DNA from: a virus
Virus record (IMG/VR): IMGVR_UViG_3300042905_002309
Coordinates: 1 to 64,000 of that record
DNA length: 64,000 nt
Strand: one strand, 5' to 3'
In this document: positions 17,142 through 26,982 of the stretch, in pieces
Layout of the letters: each line of letters opens with the position of its first letter
Position numbering within the stretch: the stretch's first letter is position 1
Made by a program: the position numbers and the translations under genes
The notes under the pieces: generated by a model
What the model was told of the DNA's origin: nothing
The model's database searches: none
Seen by the model: the letters and a program-made list of their open reading frames with translations, nothing else

Positions 17142-20100
17142 TTATGTAGATGATAATAATAGGGTGTAATTATTTGTACTCTTAGTACCTTCAAAAACCA
17201 ATAAAACATCATTATCTCCCTGATACATTCTATTTTCAATAAGATGTACGTCACCATCAATATTTTGCATTGAAGGTAAGACAAGTGGGCCGATATCAAA
17301 ACTTGTCGTAGCAACACTATTGGTGTTACATGCATACGCTGATACATTTAAAGTGAAAATACCACCACCAACTGTGTTATGATAATTATGTGTCATTAAA
17401 AAGTTTCTAGGATCAGCTAAATTACTTAAATATGCACTTGTATTGTAATAGTCTGCGTAACTTGCTGATATTATTCTTGAAATTGTAATATGTTCAGTAC
17501 CATCACCAAAATCATATTCCATACGACAAATTGGGAACGATCCAGCAAATGTTGCAGAAGGATTTATGCTGACTGTCAATGGTGTACTAGATAATGGTGG
17601 TACTGTTACATCGATCTTACAAATAGGCATAATTTCTTTAACGTAAACTTGCATATTCTGTCTAAGTCCAGCACTACAATTGCTGACATATCCACTCTCA
17701 GCACTAACAATTGGTTGCAATGAAATATTATAAAACCCGGGCATAACAAATGTATGGATGCCAGTTGTCTTATATGATTCAGTAGTCCAAATAGGCCAAC
17801 CTGATGTTGGTGGATTAAAATATGTTGTATCGGTAGGTAATGGATTGACATAATAATCACTATAATTCCAAACTGATGCACTTAATGGTAATGATCGTCC
17901 ACTTATACTTCCATTGAATTGTATCTTTAAATATGGAGCATAACCAGAAATAAACTCATAATTTGTAGATATATTGTTGTTGTAAAAATGATTTGCACTA
18001 ACGATTGGGCTAAGTCCACCATCATCATTAAATAATGGCGTTACTGTCTCACCACTTAAAATGGTAAAAGTCAAAGCTGGACAAACTTCTAAAACATCAA
18101 TTTCTCTTGTTGCTGCAACTGTAAAGTTTTGATACATGTATGTTTCGTCTGTGACACCTGCTGATACATTCCACGAACTTGTTCCTGTATTACTTGCTGC
18201 AACCCAAAGTGTGGCATAATATTTACCGGGACCCATATACAAATGTTCAACCACGTTTTTACGTTCCGTTAAACAATCATCACTAATTGATGATAATGAT
18301 AAACTCGCTGTTAATGTTGCTGATGTAACATTAAGATACGTTGTTAACTGTGGAAGTGTAAATCCTAAATATGTAGGTTTATCTCCAAACGTCCAATGCC
18401 AAGCTGATATAGGCCATGAACCTGTAGTGGTTGTGTCATTAAATTGTGCCGAAAGTGGATCGTAACCCCAAACTACTCTGTTGGCATCTGTTTTTACTAA
18501 TCCATTATTACCGACAGGATATGCCGAAGCAGTTCCAACGTTCCAACTAGTTAGTGAATTTACTCTTATGGATGCTGTATCAAATGGTGTAATATTGAAA
18601 TTAGCTGTAGGCCATCTTTCAAAGACATTAACATCTACAGTATTACTTGATACTGATGTGATAATAGGATCACCTGAAAGTAAATAACAACTCTGATCAA
18701 AATTTAATGTACAGTATGGTATAAACTTGCCAATAGATTCAGCAGGGCCACCTGTCCATCTAGGTTGATATGGTTTACCATTTATTGATGGATCGTTGTA
18801 AGTATATACAATCGTGTTATCAACAGTGGTTGTTGATATCGTATTAGGTACAATGGTTCCTATATCAATGGTTTTATCTCTGTAATTAAATGTGTAACCG
18901 TTAGGTGAGAAGCTTCCACTTGTAATCATGGTAGCAGATAAGGTCGTTTTTAAGTTGTCATAACCAGATACCTTGGTAAACGTAGTATCGATTGAGGTCA
19001 AAGATTTCCAAAATGTTTTATCACACTTTGCTACATTATCATAAGTAGGATTGTTAACATTTAAAAGTACAACTGGATATATAACAGGTGGATGTATAAA
19101 ATCTGGCTCGGTTATAACATTTTGTGTTGCAAATAACATTGATGTTCCAATATTATCAGAATTGTATTCAGTGGTGTTACCAGCTATTCTTGGAAAACTA
19201 ATTTGACTACCAACACTAATATAATTTGGATAAACTCGTTTACCAGCACTAGCGTAATTTGTATTAGTATTGCACCAATTTGTGGCAGCAAAAGTTTGGT
19301 CGCCTAACGTACCTGATAATTTAACCCCATAAGACGAAAGATATTGTTGGGTTGGTCTAGCTGTTGCGCCTGATGCAAAGGTTAAATTTCTTGTTAAATA
19401 AAATTCGATATAAGGATTGTTTCCGTTGTTACCATAAGAATAATCTGTTGTTCTTCCTGATGATGTAGCAAAAGAACTTGGTAATGCTGGATATGTACAT
19501 AATCCACCACTTGAAAATGCGGTACTACTTTCAAGATTGTAAATCAATGTTAATGCGTTTAATGATGGTAATTCTTGTGTAACCCAAATATTGTTCTGTG
19601 TATCAACATTAATATGTACTGGATTAGTAACATTCCAATAGTCGGTAGATAAAGTTGGTGTAAGTGAGTTATAATACAAACCAGCAGTTCTATTACTTTC
19701 GTTAAATGTATTTGAACCATTCCAAGTCAATTTATGTACTTTATTTTCGATTTCATTAACTTGATAAATATTATAAGAATTACCACTTAAAATACCGAAA
19801 CTTGGATATGATGCGGCTAATCCCTTTTGACTATAAATAGGTATTGGATTATCTTTAGGTGTAGGAGTTCTTCTATCACCCATAAATGGTCTACCACCAG
19901 AGTCACCACCATTAGGTGAGGTTCCAACCCAACTAAGTGCTGTACGATATGGTTGTGATGAACTCGTAAATGGATAATAATGTATATTTGCTCCTGATAC
20001 GGTATACGGGAAAAGTTGTCCGTTAGTTGCACTATTATTTACATTAGTAGTAACACCATAAATATATCCAATATCTTGTAAAAAGTTTACATCTTCATAA

Positions 20101-21368
20101 TATGTGTTGGTAGTGGTTGTAGTGACATCGGGTTTATGTTTAGATGCTACGCATGTTGCATATCCTAATAATCCTGCATTAATAGCTGCTTGATGATTAT
20201 TATTCCATTGTGATGCATAACCACTATCAATATTGCCATCGGGAAAACATACACCTATCCAAGGACCGGGAACAGTTACTACACTAGTAGTCGTATAAGA
20301 ATATTTGTAATGAATTGGTGTATGTCCATTAACCCAAACCCCACCATCGGCACCATTTGTAATACCTAAAATATTTGGTAATGGTTTTTCTATGGTAGGA
20401 GTTATTGTGGTGCTACTACAACCAAAATTTGTTCTTGGATAATCTACTCTTGACGCTGAATCAATTCCTATTCTAGAAATATTGTCAAAATTATTGATTG
20501 TATAAGCATAATGATTATTATTTTCTTTGGCAATCACTAAACCATTATTATTAACCGTTGTAGGAACTGTTGTTGTAAATAAATTACTGATAACACCTGT
20601 CAATGCAGATATTTTATAAACTGTACTACTATTTCCAATGAAGATAGCATTACCTGTATCTGGATCAACTCTTAATGCTAAAATGTTTCCTATTGCTATA
20701 TCTTTATCGTAAACAACGGCACCCGTATCACCATTTAAACAGTAAATTTTATTATTACCAGATGCCCAAACATTTTTCATTCGATTTCTTGTGATATCGT
20801 ATGTGGTGTCAACAGCTATTCGATTTATTGAACCTAACGTGTTATTCAACCAAACTACATCGCCTTCATTATATAAAGTGTTATCATATACCTGAGTAAC
20901 AATTGAGCGACATTCAACTCCATCAGTATGTGCAGTGTATATAAAGGGTAAATCGTTAAATCCAACCGTAGAAGACTTTGCTTCGATTTTATAGTAGATT
21001 CTTCTTTTAGCGGTGTAAATTTCTTCTTTAACATCTTTACCATCAGTGTCAATCCATTTTGTACCGTCAAACAAAATGCCTTCATCAGCATGTACACTCA
21101 TATTGCCCCAATTGTCAGTATAAGTAAATGTCCCTTTATCGACTGTGGCAATCAATTTGTAATTACTTTGAAATTGGTTAGTTGTAGGGTTGTTATTTAC
21201 CCCACCATTTGCCGTTCCAGATATTTTGTTTTCGATATGGCGATAGATGTTGTATGATAATGCTGTATTATCATCAGTATATGTCCAATTAATGGTAAAG
21301 CCATTGGTTCTAGCCTGTTCCATGCTTGTGATTGACGTAAATATTGGTTTTCTATAGTTCCAGTTCAT
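17142..21368 (-). CDS. Giant virion protein with FN3, propeller and PKD domains
   Basis: A 1,408-residue tail protein. It opens with a fibronectin type III-like domain (FTSITSMEQARTNGFTINW, LSYNIYRHIE; residues about 8-60). A propeller-like region follows (VWASGNNKIYCLNGDTGAVV, ALRVDPDTGNAIFIGNS; about 200-265). The second half contains PKD-like units, seen as WHWTFGDKP and CRMEYDFGDGTEH (near 1030 and 1310). Such modules are extracellular, Ca-stabilised spacers or adhesins. A late promoter TATAAATA ends 10 nt before the ATG and no ribosome-binding site is visible, so the mRNA leader would be only a few bases. Likely a fibre or baseplate decoration protein. Confidence 0.8.
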   Translation of the reverse strand: MNWNYRKPIFTSITSMEQARTNGFTINWTYTDDNTALSYNIYRHIENKISGTANGGVNNNPTTNQFQSNYKLIATVDKGTFTYTDNWGNMSVHADEGILFDGTKWIDTDGKDVKEEIYTAKRRIYYKIEAKSSTVGFNDLPFIYTAHTDGVECRSIVTQVYDNTLYNEGDVVWLNNTLGSINRIAVDTTYDITRNRMKNVWASGNNKIYCLNGDTGAVVYDKDIAIGNILALRVDPDTGNAIFIGNSSTVYKISALTGVISNLFTTTVPTTVNNNGLVIAKENNNHYAYTINNFDNISRIGIDSASRVDYPRTNFGCSSTTITPTIEKPLPNILGITNGADGGVWVNGHTPIHYKYSYTTTSVVTVPGPWIGVCFPDGNIDSGYASQWNNNHQAAINAGLLGYATCVASKHKPDVTTTTTNTYYEDVNFLQDIGYIYGVTTNVNNSATNGQLFPYTVSGANIHYYPFTSSSQPYRTALSWVGTSPNGGDSGGRPFMGDRRTPTPKDNPIPIYSQKGLAASYPSFGILSGNSYNIYQVNEIENKVHKLTWNGSNTFNESNRTAGLYYNSLTPTLSTDYWNVTNPVHINVDTQNNIWVTQELPSLNALTLIYNLESSTAFSSGGLCTYPALPSSFATSSGRTTDYSYGNNGNNPYIEFYLTRNLTFASGATARPTQQYLSSYGVKLSGTLGDQTFAATNWCNTNTNYASAGKRVYPNYISVGSQISFPRIAGNTTEYNSDNIGTSMLFATQNVITEPDFIHPPVIYPVVLLNVNNPTYDNVAKCDKTFWKSLTSIDTTFTKVSGYDNLKTTLSATMITSGSFSPNGYTFNYRDKTIDIGTIVPNTISTTTVDNTIVYTYNDPSINGKPYQPRWTGGPAESIGKFIPYCTLNFDQSCYLLSGDPIITSVSSNTVDVNVFERWPTANFNITPFDTASIRVNSLTSWNVGTASAYPVGNNGLVKTDANRVVWGYDPLSAQFNDTTTTGSWPISAWHWTFGDKPTYLGFTLPQLTTYLNVTSATLTASLSLSSISDDCLTERKNVVEHLYMGPGKYYATLWVAASNTGTSSWNVSAGVTDETYMYQNFTVAATREIDVLEVCPALTFTILSGETVTPLFNDDGGLSPIVSANHFYNNNISTNYEFISGYAPYLKIQFNGSISGRSLPLSASVWNYSDYYVNPLPTDTTYFNPPTSGWPIWTTESYKTTGIHTFVMPGFYNISLQPIVSAESGYVSNCSAGLRQNMQVYVKEIMPICKIDVTVPPLSSTPLTVSINPSATFAGSFPICRMEYDFGDGTEHITISRIISASYADYYNTSAYLSNLADPRNFLMTHNYHNTVGGGIFTLNVSAYACNTNSVATTSFDIGPLVLPSMQNIDGDVHLIENRMYQGDNDVLLVFEGTKSTNNYTLLLSST

Positions 21369-21378
21369 ATGTTATAAT

Positions 21379-21386
21379 TATTTATA
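21379..21386 (-). promoter_or_regulatory. T4-like late promoter
   Basis: Perfect TATAAATA on the minus strand, 10 nt before the ATG of the FN3/PKD protein gene, followed by ATTATAAC. Confidence 0.7.
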
Positions 21387-21407
21387 CAAATAATCATATT
21401 TTCAACG

Positions 21408-24400
21408 CTATATGGTTGGTGTTATTACGGAAACTTTAGAAACTTCATAATCTTCTCCATTATTTTTAATGTAAAGATTGATCAATACAAATGAGGTATA
21501 GATATTACTCTTACCAATAAACGTCATTACATAGGTTTTTGTGTCTTTATTGTAAGTAAATACAGGTTCTTCTATACTATTTAATTGTAAAGCACTTAAT
21601 TGATTTGTGTCTACAGATTGTGTATTATAGATGTATTTCATTACATTGGAGTCAATATCATATGATCTAAGGGCTGGATATATACCAGAAACACTTGAAA
21701 CTAATGTAGCTACTGTAACAAGTTTTTCTCTATCGAAGAACCATGTTCCAGCAAATTTATCCTCATGGCCTGATGCACTCAAATTGATCAAATGAAGATT
21801 ATTGATGTCAAAGTCGATTACGTTTGTATTATAATCGAAATTAATCTTATTAAACACCAAATAAGTAGGTGTTTTCAACATAAGCGTATCATACCATAGA
21901 TCAATATCTTTTGGTGTGTAAATTTCACTTGATAAGATTGGATTACTAGTGACACGATAATTTGTGTAAAAATCTTGTAGTAATGCAGATGCAGGTAATA
22001 CCATATTTCGATTATTACGCACCCATAATTCACCAAGTGCTTGTTTCTTGTCATACATGGTATTAATACCACTTAAATCCTTCAATAAAGCATATTGATT
22101 GTCAAAAATATCAGTCTTCCATTGCCATACGGCTTTATAACCTGCAAATTGACTGTACCAACCATCAATGTTGTATTCTTTGGTGTAATTAGGTGGAAAG
22201 TCTGTGGTATTCTCCCAAGTGGAGTCGGTTACGCCTGTCCAAGGATCATACTTATCCTTTTGTTGATGAATTCCAATGTTGTTTGTCTTGGTGTTTTCAT
22301 ATTTCGTCTGATATGGAACGAATTGTTGGTAACTAGCAGGATTTATGATCATTCCAGCATTCTTCCATTCAGTAACGCTAGATTTCATCCATATTGCATC
22401 ACTATCAACGTTAGAAACAGGCTCCACCAACGAAGTTTGGCTTAAACCATAATCATTATTATAGATATCGATATTTTGGTAAATTGCAGAAGTTCCTCTA
22501 TCCAAACTAGTCATCATTAATGAAGTGTCTAATACATTGGTGTTATTCTTACTTAAAAATGTAGTAGTTCCTAACATTCTAGGAATGAAATAACCACCTG
22601 AATCCTCAGTACTATAAAGATTTTCAACATGTGGAACCGTTGCAATAGTTGGAAAGTGTCTATTAGTTAAATTTACATAAGGTAATTCTGCAAGGATATA
22701 GGTGCCACTAACAATATCAACAAATACACCACCAGTTGGGGGTAAACCTAATGAACTATTTGATAAGATTTCTGACCATGTAAAGGCAGAGTTTGCATAA
22801 TAATTTACAAATACTGGTAATTCATTTATTCTTGGTTGTAATACTAAAGGACTTGGATTATATGTCGCTGATACAATCATTTCTTTATTGATATTGTACA
22901 AATATGAACTCAATGTAGCTAATTTTGTTGTATCAATTAGTAAATCACACCATTCAGATGATGTAATATTTACATTAAATGTTATTGGTTGTGTCCAAAT
23001 AAGATTGTTCTGTGCTTTATATTCAACATACGAATCCATTTCAAATGTCATATCAGAAAGATCGGGTTGTGTGATTAATACGTAATCATCAACCACCTTT
23101 ATACCACCACCCCAAACATCGACACCTTTATGTTTTGTGGTCTTATTATTTTCGTCAGAGGCAATAGCCCAAAACGGACGAGCACCTGCTGAAATACCAT
23201 TGAAAATACTGTTTGTGTAATCCCAGCCAGATAAAGGGACATTGATTGACATGTTAATCGTATCGGCATAAATTGTGTTAATAGATAATGCACCACTTAC
23301 ACCATATGTTGCAAGTCTTGGAGCTATATAAAAATTTCCAATTTGATTGTGTGTTTCATTCGTTCCGCTTAATGGTTTACCAATAGCACTACTATACCAT
23401 TGTCCTGTAATATCGGCGTAAATCGTTAAGGTTTGGTCTGGTGTATTAGTATAGCTTAATACGTTTAAATTTGGGGTAGTAACAGACCAATAAACCGTAT
23501 CTAATTCGTAAGCTAATTTTGTAGGGCCATTGTTATATACTTCGTTAGGCCAACTTAGCTTTATTTGTGTGCCACTAGTCGCATAATTATAATTTAACCA
23601 GCGATTATTACTTGTGTTTAAAGCTGATGCGTTATAAGTAATAGTTTGCCCTAAATCTCCATTGCCTGTAATACAATACCAATTTGAGTCAATATGATCG
23701 TAAACAAAATATTCAGCAGGATTTAAAACCATATCAGAAACTTCATCCATTGATCCCCAATTTCCAGTGGAATCAGCAACAGCTTTAATCCACACGGCTT
23801 CACAATTCTCAACATAAGGAACCTTGATAATAAGATTTGGAACTGTATTATCTGTCAAATATGTATTACTGTGTCCAAGATCGTTTCTAAGATATTTGTA
23901 TTGCTGACCTTTAATGAACGTAAATTCACTTCCGTCACCAGTTACCCATTTACCACGACCCCAACCAACATCACTCTGAAATTCGTTTGTAGAATCTAAT
24001 TGGAACCACGCAAAATCTTTACTATTCTTGTAGTTTTTACCATCTGTTAAACCTACCCATGTAGTTTTATTGAAAGGTAATGGATATGATGAATCGGTGT
24101 AAATAATATCAGCCATTCCAGCATAATCATCAAAATTATTTCCTGCATGTCCTAATGGGGAATACTGGATAGCCTTACATTCACACTTCTGCCATTGATG
24201 ATAGTTGATATCTGCTTTATCATCAGCAGGATTCTCTTTAAATAGTGAGTGATGCTTTTCGTATCTATAAGGACAATCTGGTTGATGTTCTTTATGTTGA
24301 ATATTTACATTTGAAATAGTTGTTGTAGAGTCAGTCCAAATGAATATAACTTCTTGATTTGGTTGACAATTTAATGTCAATCCAGCTTGTTTAATACCTG

Positions 24401-26297
24401 TAGCATTGGCTGTGAAAGTCGTTCCGCTTACAGTATCACCCAACATACTAATTTCTCGACCACTTAAAAATGCACATTCAACTGGTGTTCCATTGCGTTT
24501 ATCAAGTTTATAGATAATATCACTATCAAATAAACCATATCCTGCTCTTGCACCTACAAAATCATTATTAATCGCTAAAGATGATAACGATACGGGTAAA
24601 CATTGTGAAGTAGGAACCTTATAGACGGTGGTAGCATCCTTGTCATAGCGTTCTACGGGCCAATTGATATAGTTCTGCCCTCTTACAATAGGAATGTCCG
24701 TGGTGTCCATTTTATACAACCATGCGTGTTTGATAGACTCTTGATAAATTGCATTTGGTGTAGCATCATGTACTTTATCTGCATTTGTAGTAACTCTTAC
24801 AGAAATTCTATCTGCTTGGTCATACATACTTCCTGCTGTAGCACCATTATCAATTAAATTTGTATCATGAATATCTATAGCACAAATACTTGAGGTGGTT
24901 GTGGTGTCATTCCAATATGTATTTCTTATTAATGTTTTGAGATTTTCATCTAAAAATTCATAATCTTTATTAAGATTGGTAAGTTGTCCACCTGTCCATG
25001 AAATATCTTCACCACTTATTCCATAACCAGCAAATGGGAATTTGAAAATATTTGCATCACCTGTAAACAATCCTGCACTCATAGTACTTACTTGTGTATT
25101 GATTGTATCATAACGTAACCAAGCACCAGAAACCGTATTACCACTACGAATAAAAATTTTATCCGCATTCAAATAATTAGATGAGCCAACAGCACCATTA
25201 ACAATCAAATTACTGTTGACCAATGGAATAGAATCAATGGTTGTTAACGTAGCTTCTTCGATATATTCACCAGAAGGCCAATAAAACCAATTATTACCCT
25301 GTATCAAATCTAAATCTAATGGGCGTGTCCAAGGAATGTAGTATCCACTTGCTGCAAAATATTGATTTTCACCAAGATATTTCTTAGTCAAGCTGACCTT
25401 ATAATATTCGTTCAAAATATAACTCTCTAAGTCAATGTATGCAGAAGTAGGTTGGAGATTATTTACCAAATTCTCCATAATAAAGTATAATGGGTTATCA
25501 GATGATACAGAATTAAATCCTGTTTTAAATACCCAATCATATGCTGATGTAGGCATATTCTGTGAACTATAATAACCAGTAGTTTCAGGTGAAAAACTAC
25601 TTAAATCAAAATAAAAATTTGAACTTTGTATTGGATTTTTATCGAAGTATGAAGTATCATCATAAAGTTCTTCAATTTTAATTTGAAATCCGTCATTTAC
25701 TGCACTCAAATCTGGAAAAGTTGCATATAGGGCTGGATCAGGTACATTCATTACATAATCACGTTTGGTGAAAGACTTTAAAAGATATTCATAGAATAAT
25801 CTTTCAAGTGCTTGTGTGGCACCTGTCATGTTGTATTTTAATTTAGCCTTTTTAAGTGCATCACGCTTATTAATAAGATATAACGCAATTTCTTTCAGTT
25901 TTTTAGCATAAACCGGAATAGCTTGTTCTACTTCGATAGTATTATTCCAATCAATATCAGTTAACCAATTGGTTTTATCCTCTTTGTCAATCAATAAAGT
26001 AAGATTTTGTAAAAATGCTATATAGTCTGCTTTAAGATCGGAAGCTACATTGGTTGGTGTATAACGTGTTGAATTCCAAGTCTTTAAATACAACTCATAT
26101 TGTTTGTATTCTTGACCTGAAATGATTCCTGTATTACGATTATACCATTGTTCATAAGTGTAAGGTTGATAGTAATCATTCGGGAGATTAGCCTTTTCAA
26201 CAGCATTAGACGCTAGTGAATCGAGATATTGCTGTTGGGTAACATTCTCAACGTTAGTTACGTCTTTCGTTTTTGTGTATTTGGCTAAAACATTCAT
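21408..26297 (-). CDS. Giant virion structural protein (1,629 aa)
   Basis: The largest protein in the window. Residues about 100-190 (DYIAFLQNLTLLIDKEDK, IPVYAKKLKEIALYL, KAKLKYNMTGATQALERL) form a helical block that I associate with large phage virion proteins. The rest is Asn/Ser/Thr/Tyr-rich beta sequence. A cluster of His and Cys near residue 680 (CPYRYEKHHSLF, QKCECKAIQYS) could bind metal. The start at 26297 is chosen because the ATG lies exactly 5 nt after a CTAAATA late promoter; no Shine-Dalgarno is present, so the transcript should be leaderless. Located next to the gp6/gp25 baseplate genes, which suggests a baseplate or tail-tip role. Confidence 0.8.
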   Translation of the reverse strand: MNVLAKYTKTKDVTNVENVTQQQYLDSLASNAVEKANLPNDYYQPYTYEQWYNRNTGIISGQEYKQYELYLKTWNSTRYTPTNVASDLKADYIAFLQNLTLLIDKEDKTNWLTDIDWNNTIEVEQAIPVYAKKLKEIALYLINKRDALKKAKLKYNMTGATQALERLFYEYLLKSFTKRDYVMNVPDPALYATFPDLSAVNDGFQIKIEELYDDTSYFDKNPIQSSNFYFDLSSFSPETTGYYSSQNMPTSAYDWVFKTGFNSVSSDNPLYFIMENLVNNLQPTSAYIDLESYILNEYYKVSLTKKYLGENQYFAASGYYIPWTRPLDLDLIQGNNWFYWPSGEYIEEATLTTIDSIPLVNSNLIVNGAVGSSNYLNADKIFIRSGNTVSGAWLRYDTINTQVSTMSAGLFTGDANIFKFPFAGYGISGEDISWTGGQLTNLNKDYEFLDENLKTLIRNTYWNDTTTTSSICAIDIHDTNLIDNGATAGSMYDQADRISVRVTTNADKVHDATPNAIYQESIKHAWLYKMDTTDIPIVRGQNYINWPVERYDKDATTVYKVPTSQCLPVSLSSLAINNDFVGARAGYGLFDSDIIYKLDKRNGTPVECAFLSGREISMLGDTVSGTTFTANATGIKQAGLTLNCQPNQEVIFIWTDSTTTISNVNIQHKEHQPDCPYRYEKHHSLFKENPADDKADINYHQWQKCECKAIQYSPLGHAGNNFDDYAGMADIIYTDSSYPLPFNKTTWVGLTDGKNYKNSKDFAWFQLDSTNEFQSDVGWGRGKWVTGDGSEFTFIKGQQYKYLRNDLGHSNTYLTDNTVPNLIIKVPYVENCEAVWIKAVADSTGNWGSMDEVSDMVLNPAEYFVYDHIDSNWYCITGNGDLGQTITYNASALNTSNNRWLNYNYATSGTQIKLSWPNEVYNNGPTKLAYELDTVYWSVTTPNLNVLSYTNTPDQTLTIYADITGQWYSSAIGKPLSGTNETHNQIGNFYIAPRLATYGVSGALSINTIYADTINMSINVPLSGWDYTNSIFNGISAGARPFWAIASDENNKTTKHKGVDVWGGGIKVVDDYVLITQPDLSDMTFEMDSYVEYKAQNNLIWTQPITFNVNITSSEWCDLLIDTTKLATLSSYLYNINKEMIVSATYNPSPLVLQPRINELPVFVNYYANSAFTWSEILSNSSLGLPPTGGVFVDIVSGTYILAELPYVNLTNRHFPTIATVPHVENLYSTEDSGGYFIPRMLGTTTFLSKNNTNVLDTSLMMTSLDRGTSAIYQNIDIYNNDYGLSQTSLVEPVSNVDSDAIWMKSSVTEWKNAGMIINPASYQQFVPYQTKYENTKTNNIGIHQQKDKYDPWTGVTDSTWENTTDFPPNYTKEYNIDGWYSQFAGYKAVWQWKTDIFDNQYALLKDLSGINTMYDKKQALGELWVRNNRNMVLPASALLQDFYTNYRVTSNPILSSEIYTPKDIDLWYDTLMLKTPTYLVFNKINFDYNTNVIDFDINNLHLINLSASGHEDKFAGTWFFDREKLVTVATLVSSVSGIYPALRSYDIDSNVMKYIYNTQSVDTNQLSALQLNSIEEPVFTYNKDTKTYVMTFIGKSNIYTSFVLINLYIKNNGEDYEVSKVSVITPTI

Positions 26298-26302
26298 ATA
26301 AG

Positions 26303-26309
26303 TATTTAG
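26303..26309 (-). promoter_or_regulatory. Late promoter directly abutting the ATG
   Basis: Minus strand CTAAATA-CTTAT-ATG. The predicted start of transcription coincides with the start codon. Confidence 0.6.
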
Positions 26310-26313
26310 CGCA

Positions 26314-26970
26314 TTAGATAACTTTACTACCCTTTTCTAAGTTTTCTTCTGCCCATAATGGTTGTAAATTAGTATAATGAAAACATTTTTTCTGTTGTTC
26401 TAAATCAGTTAGATCAAATGAAGCGCATGGTATTATATGGTCTACATGCCAACCATATAATCCATAATTTTCCCAAGACATACCATCTTTGAATTTTTGT
26501 TCTAGGTATAATTTTAATTCGGTTGAACAACATCCCAATAACTCTTGTGTTTTTTTACTTTTATTACCGTGAAGTGCATCCCAAACTCTTTTGCGATATC
26601 GCTCCATTATTTTAAATTCAACATCAATCTTTAAACGTTCCTTTTTTCGTATATAATTCTTCGTATTAATTATTTCTTTATTATTAGAGTGATAAATTTT
26701 ATTATTTATATTACATTGTTCTTTATTTTCTATGTAATATTGTTTATTGTATATCTGTATAATTTGTTTATTTTTATCATAATAATTAGTCCATTGATGT
26801 TTATTATTTTTATAAAAATCTCGTTTCTTTTCTAATATTTTTTCTCTATTATCAATGTGATACTGTTTATGACAAGCCTTACATTGCTGATGTAATCCAT
26901 CAGTAGTATTCTTATTTTTAGGAAAATTATCTAATTCCTTTTCCGTTTTACATTTTACGCATGTTTTCAT
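26314..26970 (-). CDS. HNH homing endonuclease inserted in the tail operon
   Basis: A 218-residue relative of the HNH proteins at 3816 and 59787. CVKCKTEKELDNFPKNK at the N terminus and CKACHKQYH form a zinc-binding pair; the HNH core is WHVDHIIPCASFDLTDLEQQKKCF, followed by NLQPLWAEENLEKGSK. It lies between two large virion genes in the same orientation, with only 8 nt to the upstream stop. Unlike its two relatives it has no structured leader: the ATG follows CTAAATA-ATTAT directly. The next virion gene has an almost identical promoter, as if the promoter had been duplicated around the insert. Expected role: homing into empty alleles of this locus. Confidence 0.88.
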   Translation of the reverse strand: MKTCVKCKTEKELDNFPKNKNTTDGLHQQCKACHKQYHIDNREKILEKKRDFYKNNKHQWTNYYDKNKQIIQIYNKQYYIENKEQCNINNKIYHSNNKEIINTKNYIRKKERLKIDVEFKIMERYRKRVWDALHGNKSKKTQELLGCCSTELKLYLEQKFKDGMSWENYGLYGWHVDHIIPCASFDLTDLEQQKKCFHYTNLQPLWAEENLEKGSKVI

Positions 26971-26975
26971 ATAAT

Positions 26976-26982
26976 TATTTAG
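26976..26982 (-). promoter_or_regulatory. Late promoter of the HNH gene, overlapping the upstream stop
   Basis: Minus strand CTAAATA followed by ATTAT-ATG; the TAA is also the stop codon of the virion gene at 26979. Confidence 0.55.

Noticed and set aside
16172-17347. Longer protein start at 17347 for the beta-trefoil gene
   Set aside because: The extra 71 residues are a frame shadow of the end of the FN3/PKD gene; the ATG at 17134 has the ribosome site.
21408-26297. Stop-codon reassignment
   Set aside because: Giant frames are open but TAA, TAG and TGA all appear as ordinary stops with overlapping next starts, so the standard code fits.
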